Notes: a model not told the origin generated them from the letters alone. A stretch of 35,262 nucleotides of DNA from Acidobacteriota bacterium (GCA_003224525.1 QHZB01000215.1:1-35262); one strand, 5' to 3'; numbered from the stretch's first letter, positions 21,671 to 30,691 are shown. Program-made: numbers and translations.

Positions 21671-22671
21671 CGAAGATCGCGATTCTCGGCGGCGGCGGCT
21701 GGGGTACGGCGTTGGCAATCGTTCTTTCGCGCAGCCGCAAGCTCCACGAAATCTCGCTTTGGGTGCACAACGCTGGACTCGCCGAAGCGATCCGCCGCGA
21801 CCGTGAAAATAAAACGTATCTTCCCGGGTCGAAATTGCCTGAGAAGGTTCGCGTTCATCCTCACTTGGAAGCCGCGCTCTCTGGCGCGCAGGTCATCCTC
21901 GGTGCCATGCCCTCCGGCCGTGCTCGCGCCGTTTACGCTTCTGCGCTGCCCTTTGCCCTTGCCGGCGCAAGTTTCGTCAGCGCCAGCAAGGGCCTCGAGC
22001 CATCAACGCACCTGCGGATGAGCGAAGTGATCGCGCAGATCGTCCTGCCGAAATTTACGCCGCGCATCGCGGTGCTTTCCGGACCATCGTTCGCCGCGGA
22101 GGCCGCTCGCGGCGAACCTACGGCCGTCGTTCTGGCCTCGCGGGATGCCGCGCTCGCCGCCGAGCTGCAGGAAGAGTTTGCCGGGCCAGCGTTCCGTCTC
22201 TATACCAACGACGACGTTCTGGGCGTGGAGCTCGCCGGCGCGATGAAAAATGTGATGGCAATTGCCGCGGGCGCGTGCCATGGGCTCGGTCTTGGCACGA
22301 ATGCTCTGGCGGCGCTGATCACCCGCGGCCTGGCCGAGATGGCCCGTTTGGCGGTGGCGCTGGGGGCGCGGCCCGAGACGCTTAGTGGTCTGGCAGGATT
22401 GGGCGATTTGGTTCTCACTTGCACGGGCTCGCTCAGCCGCAATCGATTCGTTGGAATCGAACTGGGCAAAGGACGTACTCTGAGTGAAATCCTCGCGAAT
22501 ATGCGCATGGTTGCCGAAGGCGTGAATACCGCCGCGCCGTTGCTGGCGCTGGCCCGCGAGCATCGGTTCGATATGCCCATCACGGAACAAGTTGACGCTA
22601 TTCTGCATGCGGGCAAGTCTCCCAAGGACGCTATTCGCGACATCATGGAGCGGCCTTTGAAGCGGGAATAA
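21667..22671 (+). CDS. gpsA: Glycerol-3-phosphate dehydrogenase [NAD(P)+]
   Basis: GpsA reduces dihydroxyacetone phosphate to sn-glycerol-3-phosphate for phospholipid synthesis. 334 residues, normal length. The nucleotide-binding loop is ILGGGGWGTALA; then FVSASKGLEPST, LSGPSFAAEAARGEPTAVV, the catalytic lysine in ELAGAMKNVMAIAAG and LITRGLAEMARLAVALGARP with GLAGLGDLVLTCTG. AAGGAAACGG precedes ATG by one or two bases. It is the last gene of the rimO-gpsA run; 310 nt of non-coding sequence follow. Confidence 0.96.
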   Translation: MTKIAILGGGGWGTALAIVLSRSRKLHEISLWVHNAGLAEAIRRDRENKTYLPGSKLPEKVRVHPHLEAALSGAQVILGAMPSGRARAVYASALPFALAGASFVSASKGLEPSTHLRMSEVIAQIVLPKFTPRIAVLSGPSFAAEAARGEPTAVVLASRDAALAAELQEEFAGPAFRLYTNDDVLGVELAGAMKNVMAIAAGACHGLGLGTNALAALITRGLAEMARLAVALGARPETLSGLAGLGDLVLTCTGSLSRNRFVGIELGKGRTLSEILANMRMVAEGVNTAAPLLALAREHRFDMPITEQVDAILHAGKSPKDAIRDIMERPLKRE

Positions 22672-22981
22672 GCGCGGGGCGCGGCTTTCAGTCCTAAATT
22701 GTTAGTGCGAAGTGGAGGAATGGGGTTTGACGGTGGCTATGAACACGGTCTGCTGGATCGTCTCTGCTGCCGGGCGGTCCTCGAAAGTCGGCAATACGTT
22801 TTCAGGTCTTGGTTGTCAGCTGGCAATGAACTCCAGACTGTGGTACGCGATTTCAACCACTGAATTCTGACAACTGTCACTTTTTTGGCCGCTAGTACCA
22901 AAGTTCCAGTTGCACATGCGCAACTCGGAGCGCTGCCGGACCGCCTAAGTACCTCAAGTTCTCCTAGAATGAATAGTAGAG
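22672..22981. other. Intergenic stretch, 310 nt, before the HD-GYP gene
   Basis: No protein-like open frame is seen. It holds two dyads, described separately (22868-22925). A TAGAAT element (22965-22970) lies 11 bases before the HD-GYP ATG and could be a -10, which would leave about five bases of leader. No recognisable terminator for gpsA is visible. Confidence 0.5.
22868..22925. promoter_or_regulatory. Two dyads upstream of the HD-GYP gene
   Basis: The first dyad is TGACA-AC-TGTCA (22868-22879). The second is AGTTGC-N6-GCAACT (22908-22925), with 16 of 18 positions symmetric. They are 28 bases apart and 57 bases from the HD-GYP start. They have the form of dimeric repressor or activator sites, but no known consensus is recognised. 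Confidence 0.4.
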
Positions 22982-24778
22982 ATGTCGCTGGATACCAAAT
23001 CTCGTTGGGGACGTGTGCGCGCCGGGCGCGTGCGAATCCTTTGGCTCTTTCTGGGCGCATTTTTGCTGGTCAGCACGCTTCCCATCGGCCTCTACCACCG
23101 CCAGGTATTGCAGCTTAGCCAGGACAAGCTGGTGGATACGGAGCTCGTGCAGCAAACCGATCTGACCCGGTCACTGGCGCAGGAAATCGAGTTATTCGAA
23201 TCCAACCTGACGCAACAGCTCCTGAGCGAACGCCAGATTCTCGCGCTGACGGGTCTGATCGATAACGTCGAAGATCCGGCGGTAGAACCCAAGGTCACTA
23301 CCTTGCTGGAAAATTTTGTCGACAGCAATCGCAATACGTTCATTTACTTGACGGCGGTCGGGAAGTCCGGAAAAGGCACGAGCGCGTCGCAGGGAAATTT
23401 CCGGGCCGAGCAGGATCCGTTCGTGGCGAGGGCGCTGCAGCGGGCCTTCATCACCTGCCTGCAGTCGAAGCAACTGCAGGTGGTCAAGTTTCGCAGCGAT
23501 CCTCTGGCATTGGCTCCGGAAAACCGGCCGGCCTTCGTCGTGGCCGTGCCCTTGAAAGACGTGAACGACAACTTTACGGGAATGCTGGCCGCGGTCGTTT
23601 CCCTGGAACCCATCCTTCATCGTTTGCAGGAAGCCAGTGTGAGGGGACGCACCGTTTTTCTAGTGGATCACAACGGCCGCCTCGTGGCCCACCCGGAGAC
23701 GAAAAACTTCGTTCCTGGCGCGGACGTCAGCAGCAATTCACTTGTGGCAAAAGTGAAGGCGCTGCCGCAGGAGCTCCGCAACACGGAAACGGTGCGCTTT
23801 ACCGAAACGGACAAGAAACACCCGGTCGAGATGATCGGAACGTACAGTACTTTTCCTGAGGTAAATTGGGCGGTCATTGCGCAGCGGAGCCTCGATCAGG
23901 CGCAGAGCGACACCGGCGTCACCGAACTGAACCGGCAGGCGCTGGCGTTCGTCAGCGTGGTCACTCTGTCCGCCATTCTCGTCGGTTATTTCTTCGCGGT
24001 GGGCATCAGCGGGCCCATCCGCGGGCTGGCGGCCTCCACGCGGGCGATCAGCCGCGGCGAATTTCACCAACGCTCACCCGTACGGGGGGCCTCGGAGATC
24101 AGCGAACTCGCTGAAAACTTCAACAAGATGGCCGGCGACATCGAGGAATACATCGAGCGGCTGAAGGAAGCCGCCGAGGAAAACCGCGAGCTGTTCATCG
24201 GGTCAATCCGCATGCTTGCGGCGGCCATCGACGAAAAGGATCCGTACACGCGCGGTCACTCCGGCCGCGTGGCGAAGTATTCGACGCTGATCGGCCAGGA
24301 GTTGGGACTAACCACCGAAGAGTTGGACAAGCTTCGCATTGCTGCGCTGCTGCACGACGTCGGAAAAATCGGCGTCGAAGACCGCGTGCTAAAAAAGCCC
24401 GGCTCGCTCACGCCCGAAGAATTCGGGTTGATGAAGCAGCACACCGTGAAGGGCGCGAACATCATGCGCCCGGTTTCACAGTTGAAGGAAATGCTTCCGG
24501 GCATCGAGCTTCACCATGAGCATATGGACGGCCGCGGTTATCCTTACGGCCTGCAGGGCCAGCAGATCCCGCTGATGGCGCGCATCATCGGCGTGGCCGA
24601 TACTCTCGATGCCATGACCACCAACCGCCCTTACCAGACGGCGATGGAACTGGACTACGCAATGAACCGCATCCGGGCCCTGACCGGCTCAAAATTCGAT
24701 GATGTGGTGGTGACTGCTCTCGAATCCGCCGTCAACGCCGGCAAGCTCCGCCTCAGCGCCGTCGAAGTTCACGTCTAA
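22982..24778 (+). CDS. Membrane receptor with HAMP and HD-GYP c-di-GMP phosphodiesterase
   Basis: Sensor protein of 598 residues. One helix near 18-38, a large extracytoplasmic Cache-like domain (about 40-315, with VFLVDHNGRLVAHPETKNFV as a typical segment), a second helix near 320-343, then HAMP (about 344-397, with ISGPIRGLAASTRAISRGEF). The HD-GYP domain covers about 405-590: H458-D459 in LLHDVGKIG, then DRVLKKPGSLTPEEF and HHEHMDGRGYP (from H511). All expected metal and GYP residues are present, so c-di-GMP hydrolysis is likely. The ligand of the Cache part is unknown. A weak ribosome-binding site precedes ATG. The following ExbD-like gene is close. Confidence 0.92.
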   Translation: MSLDTKSRWGRVRAGRVRILWLFLGAFLLVSTLPIGLYHRQVLQLSQDKLVDTELVQQTDLTRSLAQEIELFESNLTQQLLSERQILALTGLIDNVEDPAVEPKVTTLLENFVDSNRNTFIYLTAVGKSGKGTSASQGNFRAEQDPFVARALQRAFITCLQSKQLQVVKFRSDPLALAPENRPAFVVAVPLKDVNDNFTGMLAAVVSLEPILHRLQEASVRGRTVFLVDHNGRLVAHPETKNFVPGADVSSNSLVAKVKALPQELRNTETVRFTETDKKHPVEMIGTYSTFPEVNWAVIAQRSLDQAQSDTGVTELNRQALAFVSVVTLSAILVGYFFAVGISGPIRGLAASTRAISRGEFHQRSPVRGASEISELAENFNKMAGDIEEYIERLKEAAEENRELFIGSIRMLAAAIDEKDPYTRGHSGRVAKYSTLIGQELGLTTEELDKLRIAALLHDVGKIGVEDRVLKKPGSLTPEEFGLMKQHTVKGANIMRPVSQLKEMLPGIELHHEHMDGRGYPYGLQGQQIPLMARIIGVADTLDAMTTNRPYQTAMELDYAMNRIRALTGSKFDDVVVTALESAVNAGKLRLSAVEVHV

Positions 24779-24825
24779 TCTGTTTGCCGATCCATTTCAT
24801 GGAGGCACAGGCGAAGGGCTTCCCA

Positions 24826-25263
24826 ATGCGGTCGGAACAAGCCCGATTCAAGTTAGCCGCTTTGCGACGAAGAAATGAACTTCTTTGCAGGATAGCCATG
24901 TGGGGATTCCTGATTATCATGCTTGCACTGCTTTTCATGTTCTTGCCTATCACAACGGACACTCACCGTTCGGTGCCTGTAGATCGGCCCCAGGCTTACC
25001 ACTCTGATTCCATGCCTGGCGCTCTGAGCGAAGACGCTATACAGATCAGCGTAACGCGTGATGGTCAGGTTTACTTCGGTAAAGATCGGATTATGCTCCA
25101 GCACTTACCGGAAGAAATCCGCCAGGGAGTGCGAAATGGCGCAGCGAACAGGATTTACCTGAACGTGGACGCACGCGCAAAGTATGGCGAAATCATCGCG
25201 GTTTTGGTCCAGATCCGGCTAGCAGGGATAGAAAACGTCAGCTTCCTCACCGAAAAACCGTAA
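24826..25263 (+). CDS. ExbD/TolR-like protein, orphan
   Basis: Small bitopic protein, 145 residues from ATG 24826 (GAAGGG seven bases upstream decides this start; ATG 24799 and TTG 24784 are alternatives). It has a single N-terminal membrane helix (about 24-43) after a basic stretch and a C-terminal ExbD domain: ISVTRDGQVYFGKDRIMLQH, then RIYLNVDARAKYGEIIAVLV and GIENVSFLTEKP. In known systems ExbD/TolR works with an ExbB/TolQ proton channel. No such partner is encoded nearby, and the membrane helix has no aspartate in the position where ExbD usually carries its proton-relay Asp (the helix reads RIAMWGFLIIMLALLFMFLP). It is not certain that it functions as ExbD. Confidence 0.75.
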   Translation: MRSEQARFKLAALRRRNELLCRIAMWGFLIIMLALLFMFLPITTDTHRSVPVDRPQAYHSDSMPGALSEDAIQISVTRDGQVYFGKDRIMLQHLPEEIRQGVRNGAANRIYLNVDARAKYGEIIAVLVQIRLAGIENVSFLTEKP

Positions 25264-25313
25264 CGCTGGAACCCGCACTCCACAAGACGTACGCGGCCCG
25301 CAAAAGGGGCTTC

Positions 25314-25322
25314 TGCTACAAT
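25314..25322 (+). promoter_or_regulatory. Extended -10 promoter of ftsY
   Basis: TGCTACAAT, with TACAAT at 25317-25322, then TTAAGATTGTGCA. No good -35. Transcription would start near 25329, with a leader of about 28 bases. It is nearly the same sequence as the rimO promoter at 15583. Confidence 0.55.
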
Positions 25323-25356
25323 TTAAGATTGTGCATCGATTGAAGCACCCAACCGT

Positions 25357-26328
25357 ATGATTTCTCTCTTTGGCAAGAATGAACCGGAGCCGACACTTCT
25401 TGAGCGGCTGAAGAAATCCGTCAGCAAGACCAAGGTGGCGCTCTCCGAGACCGTCGATACGATTTTTCTCGGCGAGCGGAAGATCGATTCTTCGATCCTC
25501 AAGGATTTGGAGACTGCACTTCTCTCCGCTGACTTGGGTGTGAAGCCGACGCGCGAAATTCTGGATGCAGTGCGTGAAAAAATAGACCGCAACGCGCTCG
25601 CGGACGCCGCGCAGCTCAAGCGCGAGATCAAGTCGCACATCATTCGAATTCTGAACGCGCCCGTCCGGCCGGACCTGGCGGCTGGAAGCGGCATTTCCAC
25701 GTCGCAGAATGGCAGCGGCACGCGCGTGATTTTCATCGTTGGCGTCAATGGCGCGGGCAAGACCACCAGCATCGGGAAGCTCGCAAACAGGCTTCGCCAG
25801 GAAGGACAGAGCGTCGTGCTTTGCGCCGCGGACACGTTTCGCGCCGCCGCGGTCGAGCAACTGGAAATCTGGGCGCAGCGCATCGGCATCGAGGTCATCA
25901 AGCAGAAATCCGGCGCCGATCCGGCGGCGGTAGTCTACGATGCGGTTGCCGCCGCCAAGGCGCGCTCGGATGATGTCGTCATCGTCGATACAGCGGGGCG
26001 CCTGCATACCAAATCAAACCTCATGGCCGAGCTTGAAAAAATGAAGCGCACCGCGGCCAAAGTGATTCCCGGCGCGCCGCACGATGTTTTGCTGGTTCTC
26101 GACGCCACCACCGGGCAGAACGGGCTTGCTCAGGCCCGTGAATTCACTTCCACCGTCGCTGTCACCGGCATCATCCTGACGAAACTTGATGGCACCGCCA
26201 AGGGCGGCATCGTTGTCGCGATCTCCCGCGAGCTTGGCCTGCCCATCCGCTTCGTTGGCATCGGCGAGCAGATCAACGACATGATCCCGTTCGACGCGGA
26301 AACCTACGCCAATTCCCTCTTCGACTGA
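25357..26328 (+). CDS. ftsY: Signal recognition particle receptor FtsY
   Basis: GTPase of 323 residues that docks SRP-bound ribosomes at the membrane. It contains the N domain (about 10-95) and the G domain: GVNGAGKTTSIGKLA (G1), DTFRAAAVEQL (G2), DTAGRLHTKSNLMAEL (G3), TKLDGTAKGG (G4) and GIGEQINDMIPFDAETYANSLF at the end. The acidic A domain of E. coli FtsY is absent, as in many bacteria; the first residues MISLFGKNEP carry a short amphipathic start that may contact lipid. It is followed by ribD after 3 nt. The close relative Ffh would have an M domain and is excluded. Confidence 0.97.
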   Translation: MISLFGKNEPEPTLLERLKKSVSKTKVALSETVDTIFLGERKIDSSILKDLETALLSADLGVKPTREILDAVREKIDRNALADAAQLKREIKSHIIRILNAPVRPDLAAGSGISTSQNGSGTRVIFIVGVNGAGKTTSIGKLANRLRQEGQSVVLCAADTFRAAAVEQLEIWAQRIGIEVIKQKSGADPAAVVYDAVAAAKARSDDVVIVDTAGRLHTKSNLMAELEKMKRTAAKVIPGAPHDVLLVLDATTGQNGLAQAREFTSTVAVTGIILTKLDGTAKGGIVVAISRELGLPIRFVGIGEQINDMIPFDAETYANSLFD

Positions 26329-26331
26329 ACC

Positions 26332-27459
26332 GTGGACGCACACGCCATTCGCTTCATGGATCACGCGCTGGCGCTGGCCCGCAAAGGCACCGGCCTCGCC
26401 AGCCCCAATCCCATGGTGGGTTGCGTCATCGTGCGCGAAGGCCAGATCGTCGGCGAAGGTTTTCATCAGTACGAATGGCGCGACCACGCGGAAATCGTCG
26501 CGCTGAAGTCCGCCGGCGATAAGACGCGTGGCGCCACGCTGTACGTCACGCTCGAACCTTGCAATCACACCGGGCGCACTGGCCCTTGCACGGAAGCAAT
26601 CATTGCCGCGGGCGTTCAACGCGTCGTCGCGGCCATGGATGATCCGAATCCCGCCAATTCCGGCCGTGGCTTTGAGCGTCTCCGCGCTGCAAGCATCGAT
26701 GTCTTCACGGGTGTTTGCGAAGAAGAGGCGCGCCGTCTCAACGAAACGTTCGCGTGCTGGATTCGAACGAAGAAGCCCTTCGTTACGCTGAAGTCGGCAA
26801 TGACCCTTGATGGGCAGCTCGCGCTGCCGCAATCCGGAAAAAAGAAGGGTAAGGACTCCGGAAAGCGTGATAACTGGATCACCTCGGAAGAGTCCCGCGC
26901 CCAAGTCCACCGCATGCGCCATGCTTCGGATGCGCTGCTCACGGGAATCGGAACGATCCTGACGGACGATCCGCTGCTGACCGATCGCAGCGGTCTCCCG
27001 CGCCGCAAACGTCTCCTCCGTACTGTTCTCGATTCGAAGCTGGGCCTTTCGCCAAGATCCCGCATCGTGAAAACCTCGGACGACGATCTCTTGGTATTCA
27101 CCACTCTCCCAGTGAATTCACCGAAAGCGCGCAAATTGCAAGACGCGGGCGTTGAAGTTATCCACGCAAGAACGAAAAATGGCCGCATGGATCTGTCTTC
27201 CGTGCTCGCTGATCTCGGCCGCCGCGAAATTCTCAGTGTTTTACTAGAAGCCGGCCCGCTCTTAAATGGCGCGGCGCTCGCTGCGGGTATCGTTCACAAA
27301 CTTTTTCTCTTCTACGCGCCGAAGATCGCCGGCGCAAATCGCGTCCCCTTCGCACTCGCTCCGAATCTCAGTCTTCCGCGGCTAACCATCGTTCGCACGC
27401 AGCAGTTCGGCCCCGATTTCGCTACTGAAGCTTATTTCGAAGACGTAGACAAGAAATAG
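26332..27459 (+). CDS. ribD: Bifunctional riboflavin deaminase/reductase
   Basis: RibD carries out the second and third steps of riboflavin synthesis from GTP. 375 residues from GTG 26332, 3 nt after ftsY. The deaminase domain has H52-A-E54 and PCNHTGRTGPCTEAI with zinc ligands C77 and C86. The reductase domain (about 148-370) contains TLKSAMTLDGQLALP, DNWITSEESRAQVHRMRH and LLTGIGTILTDDPLLTDR, with LLEAGPLLNGAALAAGIVHK near the end. No FMN riboswitch precedes it; it appears to be transcribed with ftsY. ribE lies 1.1 kb downstream with an unrelated gene between. Confidence 0.96.
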   Translation: MDAHAIRFMDHALALARKGTGLASPNPMVGCVIVREGQIVGEGFHQYEWRDHAEIVALKSAGDKTRGATLYVTLEPCNHTGRTGPCTEAIIAAGVQRVVAAMDDPNPANSGRGFERLRAASIDVFTGVCEEEARRLNETFACWIRTKKPFVTLKSAMTLDGQLALPQSGKKKGKDSGKRDNWITSEESRAQVHRMRHASDALLTGIGTILTDDPLLTDRSGLPRRKRLLRTVLDSKLGLSPRSRIVKTSDDDLLVFTTLPVNSPKARKLQDAGVEVIHARTKNGRMDLSSVLADLGRREILSVLLEAGPLLNGAALAAGIVHKLFLFYAPKIAGANRVPFALAPNLSLPRLTIVRTQQFGPDFATEAYFEDVDKK

Positions 27460-27465
27460 ACCGGG

Positions 27466-28467
27466 CTACGCGCCAATGCGAAGGACCGCGGCGCCGGGGA
27501 TGGCATCGTTCTTAAGGGCATTGAGTGCACGGTTGGCATCCGCGAGAGGAAAGATTTGTACGTGTGTTCGAATCGGAATTTCAGCGGCAACGCGTAGGAA
27601 GTCCTCGCCGTCTTGCCGCGTATTGTTCGCCACGCTGCGAATCATGCGCTCCTGATACAACAGGTCGTAACTGAACGAGGGAATGGGGCTCATATGGATT
27701 CCGCCGAGAATGAGCGCGCCGCCTTTCTTGAGCGCCTTCAGCGCCGCCGGAACGATTTCTCCCGCCGGTGCGAATACGATCGCGGCGTCCAGCTTCTTCG
27801 GAGGTTCATCATAGGTGCCTCCGGCCCACGCCGCGCCCAACTCCAGCGCGAGTTTTTGGTGACGAACGTCACGCGTAGAAGCAAACACTTCCACGTTCCA
27901 GTGCCGTGCCGCCTGAATCGCCACGTGCGCCGCTGCGCCGAAGCCGTAAAAGCCCAGACGTCCGCCCGCTTTGATCCCGGAGAGCCGCAGCGACCGGAAC
28001 CCGATGATTCCCGCGCAGAGCAGCGGTGCGGCCTGCTCATCGGGGAATCCTGCTGGAATGGGGTAGATGAAATCTTCCGGCGCAACGATGTATTCCGCAT
28101 AACCGCCGTCCACGCTGTAGCCCGTGAATGTCGGGTGGTCGCAAAGATTTTCCGCGTTTGCCCGGCAATATTCGCAGGTTCCATCCGTGCGATGAAGCCA
28201 GGCGATGCCGGCGCGGTCGCCGATTCTGAAGCGCCGTGTGTTCTCCCCTTGCCTCTCGACGATACCCACGGCCTGGTGGCCCGGAATCACCGGTGATTTG
28301 CGCGGCGGCAATTCTCCTTCGATCACATGCAAGTCGGTTCTGCACACGCCGCAGGCGCGCACACGCATGAGCACCTCACCGCTCTTCGGCTGCGGCGCCG
28401 CGACTTCCCCGTATTCCAGCGGATTCGTTTCCATCGCAGCCGGCGCGCGCAACAAGCATGCTTTCAT
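27466..28467 (-). CDS. Zinc-dependent alcohol dehydrogenase, AdhA-like
   Basis: MDR-superfamily dehydrogenase of 333 residues, of the AdhA/TIGR02822-like branch. The catalytic zinc ligands are C42 (CGVCRTDLH), H64 (PGHQAVGIV) and a cysteine in [11 protein letters not shown]. The nucleotide-binding loop is [16 protein letters not shown]. Two positions are unusual: the first structural-zinc cysteine is Asp95 (DGTCEYC ... NLC, so D95, C98, C101, C109), and the usual GHE is GHQ at 63-65. Asp can bind zinc, so the site may still be occupied. The substrate is not predictable. It converges on ribD with a 6-nt gap. It stands alone on its strand between ribD and ribE. Confidence 0.88.
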   Translation of the reverse strand: MKACLLRAPAAMETNPLEYGEVAAPQPKSGEVLMRVRACGVCRTDLHVIEGELPPRKSPVIPGHQAVGIVERQGENTRRFRIGDRAGIAWLHRTDGTCEYCRANAENLCDHPTFTGYSVDGGYAEYIVAPEDFIYPIPAGFPDEQAAPLLCAGIIGFRSLRLSGIKAGGRLGFYGFGAAAHVAIQAARHWNVEVFASTRDVRHQKLALELGAAWAGGTYDEPPKKLDAAIVFAPAGEIVPAALKALKKGGALILGGIHMSPIPSFSYDLLYQERMIRSVANNTRQDGEDFLRVAAEIPIRTHVQIFPLADANRALNALKNDAIPGAAVLRIGA

Positions 28468-28575
28468 CGTGAGACCTCGGCGTTATTTCTGCCCTTCCGA
28501 TGCGGACCAGTCTAGTGCTTTCTGCCTTGGACGCGAAATACTGTACACTCGGATTCGAGAGCGATCGGAATCACT

Positions 28576-29238
28576 ATGTTCACCGGAATTATTGAGCACA
28601 CCGGCGCGATTGAAGCGCTCGACCTCGAAGACGACGGAGGACGCGTCACGATTCATGCGCCGTCCGTCGCGCCGTCGCTCGCTGTTTCGAACAGCATCGC
28701 CGTGAACGGTTGCTGCCTGACCATAGTCGCTCTTCACGACTATCGGCTCTCCGCGGATCTATCCACGGAAACGATCCACAAGACTTCGTTCGGCGCAAAG
28801 GGTGGCGAGCTGAAAAAGGGTGCACGCGTCAATCTCGAGCAGCCGCTCACCGCGGGCAAGGAATTCGGCGGGCACTTTGTCCTCGGCCACGTGGACACCA
28901 TCGGCCGCGTAACGCATCTCACCCCCGAAGGAGAAAATTGGTGGCTCGGAGTGCAGGTCCCGGCGGAATTCGCCCGCTACGTCGTGCCGAAGGGCTCGAT
29001 CACCATCGACGGCATCAGCCTCACCGTAGCCCGCTGGCGGAACAACCTCGCGGAAGTCGCCGTGATTCCCTACACCTACGAACACACCAACATTCGCGAC
29101 CGCAAACCGGGCGACGCGGTCAACCTCGAAGGCGATGTGCTGGGAAAATACGTGGAGCACCATTTGGAACAGGGCAACTTTGCTTCACGGGTGGATTCGC
29201 AACTCACCGTCGCGCGCCTCCTCGATGAAGGTTTCTGA
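28576..29238 (+). CDS. ribE: Riboflavin synthase alpha chain
   Basis: Riboflavin synthase of 220 residues converts two 6,7-dimethyl-8-ribityllumazine molecules to riboflavin. The typical start MFTGIIEHTGAIEAL and the internal duplication are clear: the first lumazine-binding half has VTIHAPSVA, IAVNGCCLTIVAL; the second has GHFVLGHVDTIGRVTHL and ITIDGISLTVARW. Several conserved glycine and histidine positions (VLGHVD) are present. It is transcribed on its own, divergent from the alcohol dehydrogenase gene; no FMN riboswitch motif is seen in the 108-nt gap upstream. Its stop is 16 nt from the end of the APC permease gene on the other strand. Confidence 0.96.
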   Translation: MFTGIIEHTGAIEALDLEDDGGRVTIHAPSVAPSLAVSNSIAVNGCCLTIVALHDYRLSADLSTETIHKTSFGAKGGELKKGARVNLEQPLTAGKEFGGHFVLGHVDTIGRVTHLTPEGENWWLGVQVPAEFARYVVPKGSITIDGISLTVARWRNNLAEVAVIPYTYEHTNIRDRKPGDAVNLEGDVLGKYVEHHLEQGNFASRVDSQLTVARLLDEGF

Positions 29239-29254
29239 AAGCGCTCCTCGATGC

Positions 29255-30691
29255 TCAAGCCGCTTCGCGGGCCTTCGCGCGGGCGCCGCGCCAATACAGC
29301 GTCAATCCCAGCACAATTGCGGCCACGGTTCCGCCAACTAGCTTCAATTCGAATCCCAACTTATCCGCCGAATCCCCTGGCGGCACCAGCGAAACCAGAA
29401 TGCCAATCAATACGATCATCAAGCCCGTTCCGGAGACAATCCATACGCCTGCTTTGCCTCCCGGGATAAGCACAGCATCTTTGTTTGCGCGCCGGTCCGG
29501 TCGCGGATACAGCTTGATCGCCGCCGCAAACATATAGATGAAGGGGATGAAGTACAGAATGATGGTGGCATCCACGAGAAACTGATATGCACCACGCGTT
29601 GTCTCATTGACCTGGCTGATCAGCAGGATCGCGCACGATACGGTCGCTTGCACCAGGATCGATACGTAGGGCGTCTTCCAACGCGGATGAATTTTCCCGA
29701 ACGCTGCCGGCAAGTAGCGGTCGATGCCAACCACGAAAGGCACGCGCGCAATCCCCGCCACCGTGCTGCCGACGCCGCCCGCGTTGCCGACGGTCACCAC
29801 CACTGCGGCAAGAATTCCCAGCGCGCCGATTTTCAGCGCCATCGACCCCGCGGTAATTGCATGGAACACGCCGCTGGTGGTGGATACCTCGGCCGCGGGC
29901 ACCAACGCCAGCACCGCAACCGTCGCCACGATGTACATCCCGGCAATCAGCACGCCTGATGCATACACCGCCCGCGGCAGCGTTTTCTGCGGATCGCGCA
30001 CTTCCTGGCTCATCGCTGAAACAAGCTCGAGCCCGCTGAACGCAAACGCAATTTGCGACCAGAAGTTCACGGTGTCCCAATTCCAGACCGGCAACATGTT
30101 GGACCACGTGAAATGGGTCAGCGCTCCGTGCTTCGCCCACAGAATCGCCGCGATACCCAGCAGTGCCAGCAGCGGCAAATAAGTAGACACGCCCCCCGCA
30201 TTCTGTAGCCATTTGCCGATGTTCAATCCGATGATATTCAGTCCGACGGCCACCACCAGCATGCCCACAGAGACGGAAAGCAAGAACATCCGGTTTTGCG
30301 AAAGCACCGCGCCATTTTCTCCGATGATGTACGCGCTCATCGCCGCGCTGGCCAGCAACAACCCCGGGAAATAAAACACCGTGTAAATCCAGTAGTTCCA
30401 GCCAGCCACGAAGCCGTGAAAATCTCCGAACGCCTCTTTGGCCCAGACGTAGAGTCCGCCCTCTTCCGGAAATCGCGATGACAATTCATTGATCACCAGC
30501 GCCGAAGGCACGAAAAACAACAGCGCCGCAAGAATCCACAAACTGATCGACGAAGTTCCATTGTGCGCTGCCGCCGCCACCCATCGAGGACCTAGAACCG
30601 TCGCGATGTTGAACAGCAGGACGTCCCAGAAGCCCATTTCCCTGCGAAGCTGTTTGATTGCATCTGGAGGACCGTCCCCTGTCTGACTCAC
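29255..30691 (-). CDS. APC-superfamily amino acid permease
   Basis: Membrane protein of 478 residues with about 12 helices. It starts MSQTGDGPPDAIKQLRRE and reads GFWDVLLFNIATVLGPRWV, a helix I of APC permeases. ELSSRFPEEGGLYVWAKEAFGDF and FAFSGLELVSAMSQEVRDPQK are strong APC signatures; the latter resembles the region seen in glutamate/GABA and polyamine antiporters. The substrate is not predictable. It starts at GTG 30691, which overlaps the stop of the ABC ATPase as GTGA, so translation is probably coupled. It is the last gene of a mobA-ABC-APC run. Confidence 0.9.
   Translation of the reverse strand: MSQTGDGPPDAIKQLRREMGFWDVLLFNIATVLGPRWVAAAAHNGTSSISLWILAALLFFVPSALVINELSSRFPEEGGLYVWAKEAFGDFHGFVAGWNYWIYTVFYFPGLLLASAAMSAYIIGENGAVLSQNRMFLLSVSVGMLVVAVGLNIIGLNIGKWLQNAGGVSTYLPLLALLGIAAILWAKHGALTHFTWSNMLPVWNWDTVNFWSQIAFAFSGLELVSAMSQEVRDPQKTLPRAVYASGVLIAGMYIVATVAVLALVPAAEVSTTSGVFHAITAGSMALKIGALGILAAVVVTVGNAGGVGSTVAGIARVPFVVGIDRYLPAAFGKIHPRWKTPYVSILVQATVSCAILLISQVNETTRGAYQFLVDATIILYFIPFIYMFAAAIKLYPRPDRRANKDAVLIPGGKAGVWIVSGTGLMIVLIGILVSLVPPGDSADKLGFELKLVGGTVAAIVLGLTLYWRGARAKAREAA

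Noticed and set aside
28468-28575. FMN riboswitch before ribE
   Set aside because: The gap is 108 nt and the conserved FMN aptamer words are absent.
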